64,000 bases of DNA from positions 434,001 to 498,000 of the forward strand of contig NZ_OZ240671.1 of NCBI RefSeq assembly GCF_965198575.1. The letters run 5' to 3'. Under the pieces are notes generated by a model. The model was not told the origin of the DNA and ran no database searches. It was given only the letters and a program-made list of their open reading frames with translations. The stretch comes from Lichenicola sp965198575. GTDB lineage: Bacteria; Pseudomonadota; Alphaproteobacteria; Acetobacterales; Acetobacteraceae. Position 1 is the stretch's first letter. Each line of letters starts with the position of its first letter. The position numbers were made by a program, and so were the translations under genes. Below, in pieces: positions 8,870 to 18,608 of the stretch.

Positions 8870-9142
8870 CTAGCGGTGCTCCTCGTAGTCCAGTTCGATC
8901 TCGATCTCGTCCTGATCGATGCGGAACGTGAGGCGCCAGTTCCGCGTCACCGACAGGCTCCAGGTGCCCTTGCGATCACCTGTCGGCAGATGCGCCTTCC
9001 AACCCGATACCGTCCGCAATTCGTCTTGGCGTTCCATGTCCTGGAGGAAGGAGACGATGCGTCGGAGCTTCTCCACGACTGCCGCCTTTACGCCGGATGC
9101 GTCGTCATCCTCGATCAGGCGGCGCAGGCCGTTGTGGACCAC
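8870..9142 (-). CDS. higB: HigB-family RelE-like toxin
   Basis: A 90-residue RelE/ParE-fold mRNA interferase of the HigB type, expected to cut mRNA on the ribosome when not bound by HigA. Characteristic segments are DASGVKAAVVEKLRRI, VSGWKAHLPTGDRKGTWS and RNWRLTFRI. The GTG at 9142 is the only reasonable start in frame and gives a slightly short N-terminus for the family, so a few residues may be missing. Its TAG stop overlaps the antitoxin's Shine-Dalgarno. Whether the toxin is active cannot be judged here. Confidence 0.87.
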   Translation of the reverse strand: MVHNGLRRLIEDDDASGVKAAVVEKLRRIVSFLQDMERQDELRTVSGWKAHLPTGDRKGTWSLSVTRNWRLTFRIDQDEIEIELDYEEHR

Positions 9143-9171
9143 GGTCCTGGTCCAAGACCCCCCTCTCTTGC

Positions 9172-10128
9172 CTACTCCGCAACCCGCGGCCGCCGCCGCA
9201 GCACCCGCAGCATCCGCCCGTCGATCACCGCGAGCCCGGCGCCGATGATCGCGATGCCGGCGATGTCGCGTGCGGTCACCGGCTCGGCCAGGAACGCGAC
9301 CCCCAGCAGCAGCGCGCTGACTGGCACCAGGAAGGTGACCATCGCCGCCCGGGTCGCGCCGGACGAGGCCAGGATCCGGAAATACAGCAGGTAGGCGAGT
9401 GCCGTGCTCAGCAGCGCGATGCCGAGCAGCGCCGCCCAGCCCGATGCCGGCAGCGGCGGCAGCGTCCAGAACCGATCGCCAAACACCGCGAAGGGCAGCG
9501 TCACGATGGCCGCCCCGCTCATCTGGCCGGCCGCGAACTGCAGCGGCGCCACGCCATGCACCCGGCGCGCCAGCACCCCGCCAACCGCATAAGTGATCGT
9601 CGCGCCGACACAGGCGAGCTCCGGGAGCAGGTCCGACACCCCCGACCCGGACATGCCCCCGACCGGCAGGCTCGGCGCGATCAGCACCAGCACCCCGGCC
9701 AGCCCGAAGATCGCGCCGACCAGCGTCCGCCAGGTGAGCCGCTCGTCGCGGGTGGCGAAATGCGCCACCAGGGCGGTCACGATCGGTGTCGGCGAGTTCA
9801 GGATCGCGGCCAGCCCGCTGCTGATCCGCTGCTCGCTCCAGGCGAACAGGCAGAACGGCAGCGCACTGCTCAGCGCCCCCAGCAGCAGGAACCAGCCGAC
9901 CAGACGCGGCGTGGGACGCAACGGGTTGCCGCGCGCGAGCAGCACCGCATGCAGCACCAGGGCCGCGATCCCCACGCGACCCAGCACCAGCGTGAACGGC
10001 GGCAGCACCGGCGCCAGCAGCTTGTAGAAGAAGAACGAGCCGCCCCACAGGAACGACAGCCCGACCAGCATCAGCCAGTCGCGCGCGGGGATCGGCGCGC
10101 CGTGCACGAGAGTGATCCGGCTGTTCAT
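9172..10128 (-). CDS. EamA/DMT-superfamily transporter
   Basis: A 318-residue inner-membrane protein with ten predicted helices in two EamA repeats; LSFLWGGSFFFYKL begins the first. DMT transporters of this kind export metabolites or amino acids, but the substrate is not predictable. The ATG start overlaps the stop of the upstream antiporter gene by four bases (ATGA), so the two are translationally coupled. About 30 bases separate its stop from the higB start. Confidence 0.88.
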   Translation of the reverse strand: MNSRITLVHGAPIPARDWLMLVGLSFLWGGSFFFYKLLAPVLPPFTLVLGRVGIAALVLHAVLLARGNPLRPTPRLVGWFLLLGALSSALPFCLFAWSEQRISSGLAAILNSPTPIVTALVAHFATRDERLTWRTLVGAIFGLAGVLVLIAPSLPVGGMSGSGVSDLLPELACVGATITYAVGGVLARRVHGVAPLQFAAGQMSGAAIVTLPFAVFGDRFWTLPPLPASGWAALLGIALLSTALAYLLYFRILASSGATRAAMVTFLVPVSALLLGVAFLAEPVTARDIAGIAIIGAGLAVIDGRMLRVLRRRPRVAE

Positions 10129-11885
10129 GCTGCGCCCGTGGAACCCGGCGTCGGTCGTGGCAGCGAGCGGGCCACCGTAGACAGCACCTCCTCCTGGAAA
10201 TCGAGCTCGCGGCCAAGGGCGCGCTCGGTCTCGTCGTTGATCTCGAACGACCGGCTCATCCGCTCCAGCGCGTGCCGCTCGAGCCGCAGCACGCGCAGCC
10301 GGAAGCTGGTCTCCAGCCGGTGCCGGCGCAGCGTCCGCTCGACCGCGTCGGCCTCGGAGCCGCAACCCTCCGGATCGACCACCGCCCGCAGCCGCAGCTC
10401 GCGCGCCTGGAACTCGGCCAGCACCCCCGAGAGCACGGTCCTGCGCTCCTCCGGCAGCACATCCAGGCCGTGCCGGTCATCGGCATCGGCGTGCGGCGCC
10501 AGGTCATCGCCGGCGGGCTCCTCGTCCTCATGCAGCGCCAGCTCGTGCTCGGCCGCGTCGATCGCAACCTGTGCGACCGCCAGCCGGGCACGGTCCACCT
10601 CCTGCTGCCGGTGATCGATGTCGGGCACCTCCACACCGCGCAGCAGCGGAGGCAGGCATGTCGCCGCCAGCAGCAGCGACGCCAGGATGACGCCGACGGC
10701 CAGCGTCACCACCGCGTCCCGGCCGGGGAAATCGTCTCCCAGCGACAACACCGCCGCCAGGGTGATGGCGCCGCGCACTCCGGCCACCGACATCGCCACC
10801 ACCAGCCTCGGCTGCGGCCGCGACACCGCGCGCCGCGGCGCCGACAGCACCCGCCCGCGTGTGAAGCGGACCGCGTCACGCAGCGCCACCGAGAAGCAGA
10901 TCCAGACGAAGCGCAGCGCCACCAGCACCATGGTGATCACCAGGATGGTCAGCAGCAGCCGCGCCGGCGACACCCCCACCCGTGCGATCAGCGCGTGGCC
11001 GCCGCGGGCCAGGCGCGGCAGCTCCAGCCCGAGCAGCAGGAAGATCAGCCCGTTGAAGCTGGTGATGAGGATGCTCCAGACCGCAGTGGAGCGGAGCCGG
11101 ATCTCGTGCCGGGTGCTGTTGATGACGCGCGACTGCTTCAGCGTGAGGCCCGCCGATACCGCGGCCAGGATGCCCGAGGCGCCCAGATGCTCGGCGCCGA
11201 GATAGGCCGCGAAAGGCAGCAGCAGCGGGATCATGATCGCGCCGATGCCGTCCTCGCGCCCATGCCGGACCAGCAGCCTGACGCCCAGCGCCAGGATCAG
11301 CGCCAGCACCGCGCCGATCGCCAGCCCGGCAAGCGACATCACCACGAAGGCTCCGGAAGCATGCGCCAGCGAGAACGAGCCGGTCATCGCCGCCGCCACC
11401 GCGAACTTGAAGCACACCAGCCCGGAGGCGTCGTTCAGCAGCGCCTCGCCGGACAGGATGTGCATGAAGCGCTGCGGCACCGCGCGGCCCTCGAGCATGC
11501 CCCCCACCGCCACCGCGTCGGTCGGCGACAACACCGCCGCGAGGGCGAAGCAGACGGCCAGCTGCATCTGCGGGATCAGCCAGTGCAGGAAGGTGCCGCA
11601 GCCCACCGTGGTGAACAGCACCAGCCCGAACGCCAGCATCAGGATCGGCCAGCCCAGCGCACGCAGCTCGCGCACCGGCATCAGGTACGCCTCGGAGAAC
11701 AGCAGCGGTGGGATGAACAGCAGCATGAACACGTCGGGCTCGAAATGCACATGCACCCCGAGCAGGCTGACCCCGACGCCGAGTGCGATCTGCAGCAGCG
11801 GCAGCGGCACCCGCAGCAGGGCGGCCAGCGGCAGGCTGAGCGTCACCACGAACAGCAGCAGGAACACGGTGGTGGCGATATGCAC
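10125..11885 (-). CDS. NhaP/CPA1-type Na+/H+ antiporter
   Basis: A 586-residue cation/proton antiporter. About 12 membrane helices run from residue 3 to ~400. CPA1 signatures present are LSPTDAVAVGGML, SGEALLNDASGLV and FNGLIFLLLGLEL. A cytoplasmic tail of about 160 residues is acidic and then helical (HEDEEPAGDDL). The frame is open upstream to 12020, but GTG at 11885 sits directly before the first helix (VHIATTVFLLLF) and is preferred; the extra residues encoded upstream are low-complexity. It is coupled by ATGA to the EamA gene and divergent from AMP nucleosidase. Confidence 0.87.
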   Translation of the reverse strand: MHIATTVFLLLFVVTLSLPLAALLRVPLPLLQIALGVGVSLLGVHVHFEPDVFMLLFIPPLLFSEAYLMPVRELRALGWPILMLAFGLVLFTTVGCGTFLHWLIPQMQLAVCFALAAVLSPTDAVAVGGMLEGRAVPQRFMHILSGEALLNDASGLVCFKFAVAAAMTGSFSLAHASGAFVVMSLAGLAIGAVLALILALGVRLLVRHGREDGIGAIMIPLLLPFAAYLGAEHLGASGILAAVSAGLTLKQSRVINSTRHEIRLRSTAVWSILITSFNGLIFLLLGLELPRLARGGHALIARVGVSPARLLLTILVITMVLVALRFVWICFSVALRDAVRFTRGRVLSAPRRAVSRPQPRLVVAMSVAGVRGAITLAAVLSLGDDFPGRDAVVTLAVGVILASLLLAATCLPPLLRGVEVPDIDHRQQEVDRARLAVAQVAIDAAEHELALHEDEEPAGDDLAPHADADDRHGLDVLPEERRTVLSGVLAEFQARELRLRAVVDPEGCGSEADAVERTLRRHRLETSFRLRVLRLERHALERMSRSFEINDETERALGRELDFQEEVLSTVARSLPRPTPGSTGAA

Positions 11886-12032
11886 TCGGGGGGCCTCCGG
11901 GCGCTGGGGGTGACGGCCGCCGACGGACCATGCGCGGGCGGAAGGTGTCAAACCGCCCGGCCGATGGCAAACTCCGTGGGCGAGCCAGGCGACCCAGGCC
12001 AGCGGCAGCGACGCCGCCAAGGAGCGACACGA

Positions 12033-13529
12033 ATGAGCCCATCCGGCGCCCTCACGACCCCGCCGCCACCGGGGCAGTCGCCGGGGGTCCCCGGCCTGCT
12101 GGAGCGGGTGGGTAGCGACTTCACCCGCTTCACCGACGCGGGCGCCGCGGTCGAGCGCATCATGGCCCTCTACGCGGAGAGCGTGGCGCTGCTGCAGCAG
12201 GCATTCCAGTCACGCACGCCGATCGATGCAGCCGCGGCGGTGTATCCGTACCTGGGGATCGAGATCGACGGCGCCTCGCTGCTGACCGAGGACCGCTTCC
12301 CCTACGGCGTGCTGCTCGAGCCCGGCTGCTACGGCACGACGCTGACCCGTCCGTCGCTGTTCGCCGGCTACCTCCGCGAGCAGATCGGCCTGCTGCTGCA
12401 GCATTACGACCGGCCGGTGCTGGTCGGCCGTTCGCGACGGCGCATCCCGCTGCCGTACGTGATCGAGGACAGCGTCACCGACATCACCGAGGACGACCTC
12501 CGCCGCCTCGGCGAGCGGTTCGCCCTGCCCGACCTGTCCAGCACCGACGACAGCATCGCCAACTGCCAGCTGCAGCCCAACCCGGACATGCCGCGGCCGC
12601 TGTCGCTGTTCACCGCCGAGCGGGTGGATTACGCGCTGGCCCGGCTGCACCACTATACCGGCACCACGCCCGCGCATTTCCAGCGCTTCGTGCTGCTCAC
12701 CAACTACCAGCGCTATGTCGACGAGTTCCGCGATTACGCCCGCGCCCAGGTGCAGGACGGCGACGAGTACAGCGCCTTCGTCGAGCCCGGCGACATCGTG
12801 CATCGCCGCGACCAGCCCGGTGCCGATCCCTCGGGCGGGCTGCCGCAGATGCCGGCCTACCACCTGGTGCGCCCCGACGGCGACGGCATCACGCTGATCA
12901 ATATCGGTGTCGGGCCCTCGAACGCGAAGACCATCACCGACCATGTGGCGGTGCTGCGTCCGCATTGCTGGCTGATGGTGGGCCATTGCGCCGGCCTGCG
13001 TCGCACCCAGCGGCTCGGCGACTACGTGCTGGCGCATGGCTATGTCCGCGCCGACCATGTGCTCGACGACGACCTGCCGCCCTGGGTCCCGGTGCCGCCG
13101 ATCGCCGAGGTGCAGGTGGCGCTGCAGGAAGCCACCACGCGCATCACCGGATTGTCGGGTGCGGAGCTGAAAACCCGCCTGCGCACCGGCACCGTGATGA
13201 CCACCGACAATCGCAACTGGGAGCTGCGCTACAACGCGCTGTTCAGCCAGATCAACATGAGCCGCTCGATCGCCGTCGACATGGAGAGTGCCACGATAGC
13301 GGCGAACGGTTTCCGCTTCCGGGTGCCGTACGGGACCTTGCTGTGCGTGTCGGACAAGCCGCTGCACGGCGAGCTCAAGCTCCGCGGCATGGCCCGCAGT
13401 TTCTACCGCGAGCGCATCAGCCAGCATTTGAAGGTTGGCATCGAAACGATGCGCTCGCTCCGCGCACAGGGCGTCGACCGGCTGCATTCCCGCAAACTGC
13501 GCGGCTTCGACGAACCCCCGTTCCGGTAG
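12033..13529 (+). CDS. amn: AMP nucleosidase
   Basis: A 498-residue enzyme hydrolysing AMP to adenine and ribose-5-phosphate. The N-terminal AMP-nucleosidase domain (residues ~20-200) is followed by a nucleoside-phosphorylase-type domain with NIGVGPSNAKTITDH, LMVGHCAGLR and the purine-site segment VDMESATIAANGFR. Overall length matches E. coli Amn (484 residues). ATG at 12033 has AAGGAG 10-15 bases upstream. Monocistronic, divergent from the antiporter. It probably links adenylate pool control to purine salvage. Confidence 0.95.
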   Translation: MSPSGALTTPPPPGQSPGVPGLLERVGSDFTRFTDAGAAVERIMALYAESVALLQQAFQSRTPIDAAAAVYPYLGIEIDGASLLTEDRFPYGVLLEPGCYGTTLTRPSLFAGYLREQIGLLLQHYDRPVLVGRSRRRIPLPYVIEDSVTDITEDDLRRLGERFALPDLSSTDDSIANCQLQPNPDMPRPLSLFTAERVDYALARLHHYTGTTPAHFQRFVLLTNYQRYVDEFRDYARAQVQDGDEYSAFVEPGDIVHRRDQPGADPSGGLPQMPAYHLVRPDGDGITLINIGVGPSNAKTITDHVAVLRPHCWLMVGHCAGLRRTQRLGDYVLAHGYVRADHVLDDDLPPWVPVPPIAEVQVALQEATTRITGLSGAELKTRLRTGTVMTTDNRNWELRYNALFSQINMSRSIAVDMESATIAANGFRFRVPYGTLLCVSDKPLHGELKLRGMARSFYRERISQHLKVGIETMRSLRAQGVDRLHSRKLRGFDEPPFR

Positions 13530-13696
13530 CCACGCGCCGGAGGGATGCACCGTCGGGTTCGCAAGATGGGAAACCGGCGCATGCTTTCCGGACCCTCGGC
13601 CGGCAGCGCGAACGTCGCCGGCACCGACCGACCCGAGAGCCGCGGAGGCCTCGATCGGTGCGGCAGTACCCCGGTCGGCTCCCGGCCCCGGTCGGG

Positions 13697-14632
13697 CTAA
13701 CCCCGCTGCACCTTGAAGACAGGGCCGGATCCTCGCCGCGGCGGCGCATCCAGAGGCGGCGCGATCGCATCCTCCGCACCCGGGTCCGGCATCGTCGACA
13801 GGTCGAGCGGCGATGCCGGCTCCGTTAAGCTGAGGTCCCCGTTCAGGAACTCCGCCACGCCGCCGCTGCGGCACAATTCCGCGAGCGAGACATCGAACTT
13901 CCGGATCTTCCTGACGGTGCCTGCATTGATCGCGTCCGCAAGCGAGCGCACGAACGCCGGGATATCGTCGGCCGGGCGCTGCATCAGGTCGGGCATCGCG
14001 TACTCCCACCAGCGCGACCATTGCAGCAGCCGGCGTTCATGCTCGGTAAAGCGACTGCGGATGATCTTTGCCGGAGTGCCGGCGACGATCGCGTACGGCG
14101 GCACGTCCTTGACCACCACCGAGCCTGCGGCGATCACCGCGCCGTCGCCGATCGTGATGCCGCGTCCGAGCAGGACGTCCTGGCCGATCCAGACATCGTT
14201 GCCGATCACCGGAAACGGCTTCTGCGGATTGTCGCGCCACGCCGGGCGCCTGCCGGCATCCGCATAGGCCGCCTCGAAGATCGGATGCGATTGATAGAGT
14301 GCAGCCGTGGTCGAGAACATGTCGAGGGGATGGTTGATGCCCATCACCCTGACACCCCACGAAATCGAGCAGTACGCGCCGATCACCACATGGCGATCGA
14401 GAAACGAGAACGAATACGAGAACGCTCCCATCGTCGGCAGATGATGGCTCCTGTAGATCCCGACATAGGATGGCATCGGCGCGTGCGACGTGCAGTAGAG
14501 CCTGTGCCCGACCTGGATGCCGGGCGGCGAGTCGAAGTGCGAAAATACCCGCAGCCTGTGGAACAATTCGGCGACTTCAGGCGACACCTCGATGTCGGTC
14601 ATGCCGTTCTGGTCGTAGAGTATCCTGGTCAT
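13697..14632 (-). CDS. hexapeptide-repeat (CatB/Vat-like) acetyltransferase
   Basis: A 311-residue left-handed beta-helix acyltransferase. Hexapeptide repeats run through VIGAYCSISWGVRVMG and then from VIGNDVWIGQDVLLGRG to VVVKDVPPYAIVAGTPAK, the arrangement of xenobiotic or streptogramin acetyltransferases. The NHPLDMF segment supplies the likely catalytic histidine. After residue ~210 a helical, Pro-rich C-terminal extension of about 100 residues has no clear counterpart. The true acceptor may be a sugar or polysaccharide precursor rather than an antibiotic. Encoded downstream of the TonB-dependent receptor with a ~100-base gap. Confidence 0.8.
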   Translation of the reverse strand: MTRILYDQNGMTDIEVSPEVAELFHRLRVFSHFDSPPGIQVGHRLYCTSHAPMPSYVGIYRSHHLPTMGAFSYSFSFLDRHVVIGAYCSISWGVRVMGINHPLDMFSTTAALYQSHPIFEAAYADAGRRPAWRDNPQKPFPVIGNDVWIGQDVLLGRGITIGDGAVIAAGSVVVKDVPPYAIVAGTPAKIIRSRFTEHERRLLQWSRWWEYAMPDLMQRPADDIPAFVRSLADAINAGTVRKIRKFDVSLAELCRSGGVAEFLNGDLSLTEPASPLDLSTMPDPGAEDAIAPPLDAPPRRGSGPVFKVQRG

Positions 14633-14731
14633 CGGGTCCCGTCAGCGTCGCGCGGTCGTCTCGAGGCGGCGCGTTGTAACAGGCTTCGAAGGCCACCGGT
14701 ATCACCCCGGCCTGTCCGCGCCGGCTCGATT

Positions 14732-16918
14732 TCAGAAGTCCACTGCAGCCGTCATCCACACGCTGCGACCGGCCTGCACGAACCAGAGCGGCGTGTTCTG
14801 CGCCACCGTATAGCCGGCGAGCGCGTCGATTTCGTGGCTGTCCAGCAGGTTCTGCGCCTGCAGCTGTAGTCGCACTCCCGGCAACCCGTATCCCGGTTTC
14901 AGCACACGTCCGATGCTGGCATCGAGCTGGTTGAACGGATCGAGTCCCGCCTGGCGGTCGGTATCGCCGTAGCGGGCGCCGACCCACTTGTCGGTCAGCG
15001 CCCCGAACCAGCCGCCGGAGCGATACAGCAGCCCGCCGGCCAGCGTCGCATCCGGCGCATTCGGCACCGGCGCACCGCTCCGGTGATCGCGCGCCCGGTT
15101 CAGGCTGGCGTTGCCGTACAGGCTGAAGCCGTATCCGACCCCGATAGTCGCCTCGGTCTCGAGCCCCTGGTAGGTCGCGCCGCCCTCGTCGAACACGCTG
15201 GTCTCGCCGCCGACGGTCCGGGTACCCGACAGGTTGTCGAACTGGATCACGTAGCCATCGACACCCAGCGACAGACCCGGCCGCTGCCAGTTGCTGCCGA
15301 CCTGGAAGTTCCAGGTGCGCTCCGGCGGCACGGTGCCGGCACCGGTGGTGGTGTCCAGCAGCTGCAACTGCGGCGCCAGGAAGCCTTCCGCCGCCTGGCC
15401 ATACACCGTCCAGGCCGGCGACAGATGCTGGCGCACCACCACCGAAGGCAGCAGCGCGTCATACTCGGCATGCTCGTCGGTGGGGATCCGCGTGCCCTCC
15501 ATCACCGGGCTGTCGACGGTCCGGACGGCATAGTTCCAGCGCAATCCCGGCTGGATCGTGAGCTCCGCAAGCGGCCGCCACTCGAGCTCGGCATAGGGCT
15601 GGATGGTGTCCAGCGTGTCGGACTGCACCCGGTCGATCGCCGCCGACCCCGGCACACCGGCGACAGGCGGGAGCACCGGGTTCGGCGCGCCACCCCGCGA
15701 CAGGTCGACCTCGTACTGGCTGCGATCGTTGGTCTGGTGCTCGCCCCAGATGCCGAGCCGCAGCGTGACCGGGCCCCAGGCACGCTCCGCCCGCAGCACG
15801 TCGCCGAACGCGCGCAGATCGTTGCGCGCCATCTGGCCCGGCACGTCGCCCGCACCGAGGGCCGTGCCGTCCGGAGTCTCGCCATTGACGTCGAGGCCGT
15901 TGGAGAAGTGCCGGTACAGGCCATACGTATAGACCCGCTCGTCGAGCGACACGCGGTCCGAGCCGTCATGATGCAGGGCCAGATACGCGAAGTCGGTCCG
16001 GTAGCTCTCGCCGTTATAGGCCGCGTCGTTCTGCTGCGCCGGGCTGTCGCTGAGGGCGTAGTCGGGCCCGTACGTGGCGATCTCGGCGCGGGTGGCGCCG
16101 GCGGGCTGGTTCTGCTGCAGCCACTCGGTGCTGCCGGCGGCGGTGAGCGTGGTGTCCGGGCCCAGCGGCTGCACCAGCTTGGCAAACAGGTTGGTGCGCG
16201 TGCCACCGGAGCCGGTCAGGTAGCCGTTGCTGGTCAGGCGATCCGCCTCGAACACGAGTGCCGCATCGTTCAGAGCCGGCACCGCCCCGCTCTCCAGCCG
16301 CACTCCCGCCTGGTGGCTGTCGAACGAGCCCACGGTACCGGATACGGCAATGCCCGGAGCCGCGGACGGATCGATCGAGCGCAACGACACCGTGCCGCCG
16401 AAGGTCGCATCGCCGATCGTGGCACCGGTGCCTGGCCCGCGATCGACCGACACCGCGCCCAGCGCCTGGGGTGCGAAATAGGCCGTGGAATGGTGGGTGA
16501 AGTCGTCGGTGTCGCCGAACGGGATGCCGTCGAAGGTGACGTTGTACTGCCCGTCGGAGAAGCCGCGGATGGTGAGGTCGGCGCTCTCCGACAGCCCGGG
16601 CCCGTTCGGCGCGATCGACAGCACGCTGGGAGAAAGCCGGACGATCTCGCTGTAGTCGGCCGCCGGGGGCGCCACGGTGCGGATGAATTGCGTGGTCAGG
16701 TTCGAGGCCGGCTGCGTCGGATCGAGCGACAATGCCGACACCGGCGCCACGGTCCCGGCCACCTGCACGGTCTCCGGTCCGTCGGCCGCCCCGGAATTGC
16801 CCAGCACCGGGCTCGCCAGGGCAGGAGCGACGAACGCGGCGGCGGCCAGGGCGGGGAGCAGGAACCGGGCGGCCCGTGCGACGCGCCGGGCTGTTCGAGG
16901 CTGACAGGGGGCAATCAC
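14732..16918 (-). CDS. TonB-dependent outer-membrane receptor
   Basis: A 728-residue receptor. A signal peptide (FLLPALAAAAFVAPALA) is followed by a possible TonB box (ETVQVAG), a plug domain with LTIRGFSDGQYNVTFDGIPFGD, and a beta-barrel ending in phenylalanine (WMTAAVDF) as required for BAM insertion. The substrate cannot be read from sequence; no Fur box, B12 riboswitch or dedicated transporter lies beside it. The frame is open to GTG 16972; GTG 16918 puts the signal peptide near the N-terminus and is preferred. It probably works with a TonB such as the one at 7.3 kb. Confidence 0.88.
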   Translation of the reverse strand: MIAPCQPRTARRVARAARFLLPALAAAAFVAPALASPVLGNSGAADGPETVQVAGTVAPVSALSLDPTQPASNLTTQFIRTVAPPAADYSEIVRLSPSVLSIAPNGPGLSESADLTIRGFSDGQYNVTFDGIPFGDTDDFTHHSTAYFAPQALGAVSVDRGPGTGATIGDATFGGTVSLRSIDPSAAPGIAVSGTVGSFDSHQAGVRLESGAVPALNDAALVFEADRLTSNGYLTGSGGTRTNLFAKLVQPLGPDTTLTAAGSTEWLQQNQPAGATRAEIATYGPDYALSDSPAQQNDAAYNGESYRTDFAYLALHHDGSDRVSLDERVYTYGLYRHFSNGLDVNGETPDGTALGAGDVPGQMARNDLRAFGDVLRAERAWGPVTLRLGIWGEHQTNDRSQYEVDLSRGGAPNPVLPPVAGVPGSAAIDRVQSDTLDTIQPYAELEWRPLAELTIQPGLRWNYAVRTVDSPVMEGTRIPTDEHAEYDALLPSVVVRQHLSPAWTVYGQAAEGFLAPQLQLLDTTTGAGTVPPERTWNFQVGSNWQRPGLSLGVDGYVIQFDNLSGTRTVGGETSVFDEGGATYQGLETEATIGVGYGFSLYGNASLNRARDHRSGAPVPNAPDATLAGGLLYRSGGWFGALTDKWVGARYGDTDRQAGLDPFNQLDASIGRVLKPGYGLPGVRLQLQAQNLLDSHEIDALAGYTVAQNTPLWFVQAGRSVWMTAAVDF

Positions 16919-17019
16919 GAGGGTCGTGTAGATCAGCGGCTCGGGACAGGTCGCGTGACGTTGCGATGACACCAGCCGGCGGGCGACGCGATGCTCAGGC
17001 GCGGCGGGCGACGCGACGG

Positions 17020-17862
17020 TCAGGCGGGGCGTGCGGCCTCGCCGGATGCGATCTCCGGCATCGCCTGGCTCAGCAGCCCTCCGGTCCGCAGCGGCGCCAC
17101 GGTCCGGGCCAGCCCGGTGCGGTCGTCGGTCTCGACGAACAGCCCGCAGATCGTCGCCTCGCCATCGGCGGGGGCCAGCCGCTCACCCGGCATCTTGCGT
17201 ACGAACCGCGCCACCGAGCCTTCCTTGCCCATGCCGATGACGCTGTCGTAGTCGCCGCACATCCCGGCATCTGCCTGGAACGCCGTGCCACCGGCCAGTA
17301 CGCGGTGGTCCGCAGTCGGCGTGTGGGTGTGGGTGCCGACCACCAGCGACACCCTTCCATCCAGATAATGCGCGAACGCCACCTTCTCGCTGGTCGCCTC
17401 CGCATGGAAGTCGATGACGATGGCCGCCACCGTGGTGCCGAGCCGATGCCGCGACAGCAGCTCCTGGGTGGCGCGGAACGGGTCGTCGAGCGCGTCCATG
17501 AACAGCCGGCCCATGACGTTGGCGACCAGCGCCCGGCGTCCGTCACCCAGGGTGACCAGCACGCTCCCGGCACCCGGGGTGCCGGGCGGGAAGTTCAGCG
17601 GCCGGACGATGCGCGGTGCGGATCCGATATGGCCGATCAGCTCGCGCCGGTCCCAGGCGTGGTTGCCCAGCGTGATGACGTCGCAGCCGGCCGCGAACAG
17701 GCTGTCCGCCATTGCAGGCGCCAGACCGAAGCCGTGGCTGGCATTCTCCGCATTGACCACCGCGAGATCGATGCCGAGCCGCCGGCGCAATCCCGGCAGC
17801 TGCGCCTCGACCGCGTCACGCCCGCTGCGGCCGACGATGTCGCCCAGAAACAAGATCCGCAA
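17020..17862 (-). CDS. YmdB-family metallophosphoesterase
   Basis: A 280-residue binuclear metallophosphoesterase of the TIGR00282/YmdB family, whose members hydrolyse 2',3'-cyclic nucleotides. Metal ligands are visible in LFLGDIVGRSG, VNAENASHGFG, LGNHAWD and VGTHTHTPTAD, with DYDSVIGM near the C-terminus. A TTG start at 17862 matches the family N-terminus (RILFLGDIVG). It lies 47 bases inside the 3' end of fthC, so the two genes overlap and are probably coupled. Confidence 0.88.
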   Translation of the reverse strand: MRILFLGDIVGRSGRDAVEAQLPGLRRRLGIDLAVVNAENASHGFGLAPAMADSLFAAGCDVITLGNHAWDRRELIGHIGSAPRIVRPLNFPPGTPGAGSVLVTLGDGRRALVANVMGRLFMDALDDPFRATQELLSRHRLGTTVAAIVIDFHAEATSEKVAFAHYLDGRVSLVVGTHTHTPTADHRVLAGGTAFQADAGMCGDYDSVIGMGKEGSVARFVRKMPGERLAPADGEATICGLFVETDDRTGLARTVAPLRTGGLLSQAMPEIASGEAARPA

Positions 17863-18421
17863 ACTCGAGGCCCTCCGGCGTGATCGTCTCCCGCTCGGTG
17901 ACCATCGCCGAGAGCGGCTCGTCATAGGGCCCGGTCGGCACGCTGGCGACCTCCTGGGCCGCAAAACCGAATCCGATCGGAACCACATGCGGGAGCGCGG
18001 CCAGGGTTCGGTCGTAATACCCGCCACCATAGCCCAGCCGGAACAGCCGGCGATCCCAGGCCAGCAGCGGCACGAACAGGATGTCGGGCTGGCGCTCGGG
18101 CCCGTCCGGATGTGCCGTGCCGAAGCGCCCTACCTGCAGCATGGCACCCGGCTGCCAGTCACGGAACAGCAACGGACTGCCCGGGAGCGTGGTTTCCGGC
18201 AGGACGACGCGGTGGCCGCGCATATGCAGCGTCTCCCAGACCGCCATCAGGTCCGGCTCGTCGCGCATCGGCGCCACCCCGGCCACGACCGCGCCATCGG
18301 GCAGGCGCAGCTTCAGCAAGGCCGCGGTGAGCTGGATCGCCTGCAGCCGGTCGGTGGCGGGACGCAACCGCAGCATCGCGCGCAATGCCCGCTTGGCATC
18401 GTGTGGCTCGATCAGCGTCAT
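17816..18421 (-). CDS. fthC: 5-formyltetrahydrofolate cyclo-ligase
   Basis: A 201-residue enzyme converting 5-formyl-THF to 5,10-methenyl-THF with ATP in the cytoplasm. The signature RLGYGGGYYDRTL is intact, and FVPLLAWDRR precedes it as in the family. Its place directly downstream of zapA and 6S RNA is the classical proteobacterial arrangement (zapA-ssrS-ygfA). It overlaps ymdB at its 3' end. Confidence 0.93.
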   Translation of the reverse strand: MTLIEPHDAKRALRAMLRLRPATDRLQAIQLTAALLKLRLPDGAVVAGVAPMRDEPDLMAVWETLHMRGHRVVLPETTLPGSPLLFRDWQPGAMLQVGRFGTAHPDGPERQPDILFVPLLAWDRRLFRLGYGGGYYDRTLAALPHVVPIGFGFAAQEVASVPTGPYDEPLSAMVTERETITPEGLEFADLVSGRHRRPQRA

Positions 18422-18454
18422 CGGCAGCCGGAAAAGGAGGAGTGCGGAGCCACC

Positions 18455-18608
18455 ATGGCCGTTGGACTGTCAGCCTCCCAGAACCCGCTAGTGCAGGTGG
18501 GAACCAGGTAACGTGACCAGGATCACGACAGTGCCAGTCCCCGAGAGAGTGCTTATCGGCTCAGGGGATGAATTGCCTGACGAACCGGGTAGCCCCGCCC
18601 CACCAACC
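18455..18608 (-). ncRNA. ssrS: 6S RNA
   Basis: The minus strand of this 186-base interval between zapA and fthC carries CCCCTGAGCCGATA, identical to the conserved internal-loop side of E. coli 6S RNA. About 17 bases further on is a CTCGGGGACTGG segment that can pair back across the bulge. A GUUGG/CCAAC closing stem can form between about 18603-18607 and 18461-18465. 6S RNA sequesters sigma-70 holoenzyme in stationary phase. Synteny supports the call; the exact ends are estimates. Confidence 0.8.

Noticed and set aside
10272..12032. Long plus-strand open frame upstream of amn (extending the frame by about 590 codons)
   Set aside because: It is antisense to the NhaP antiporter gene and made of Gln/His/Arg-rich chance codons; the real gene begins at ATG 12033 with a Shine-Dalgarno.
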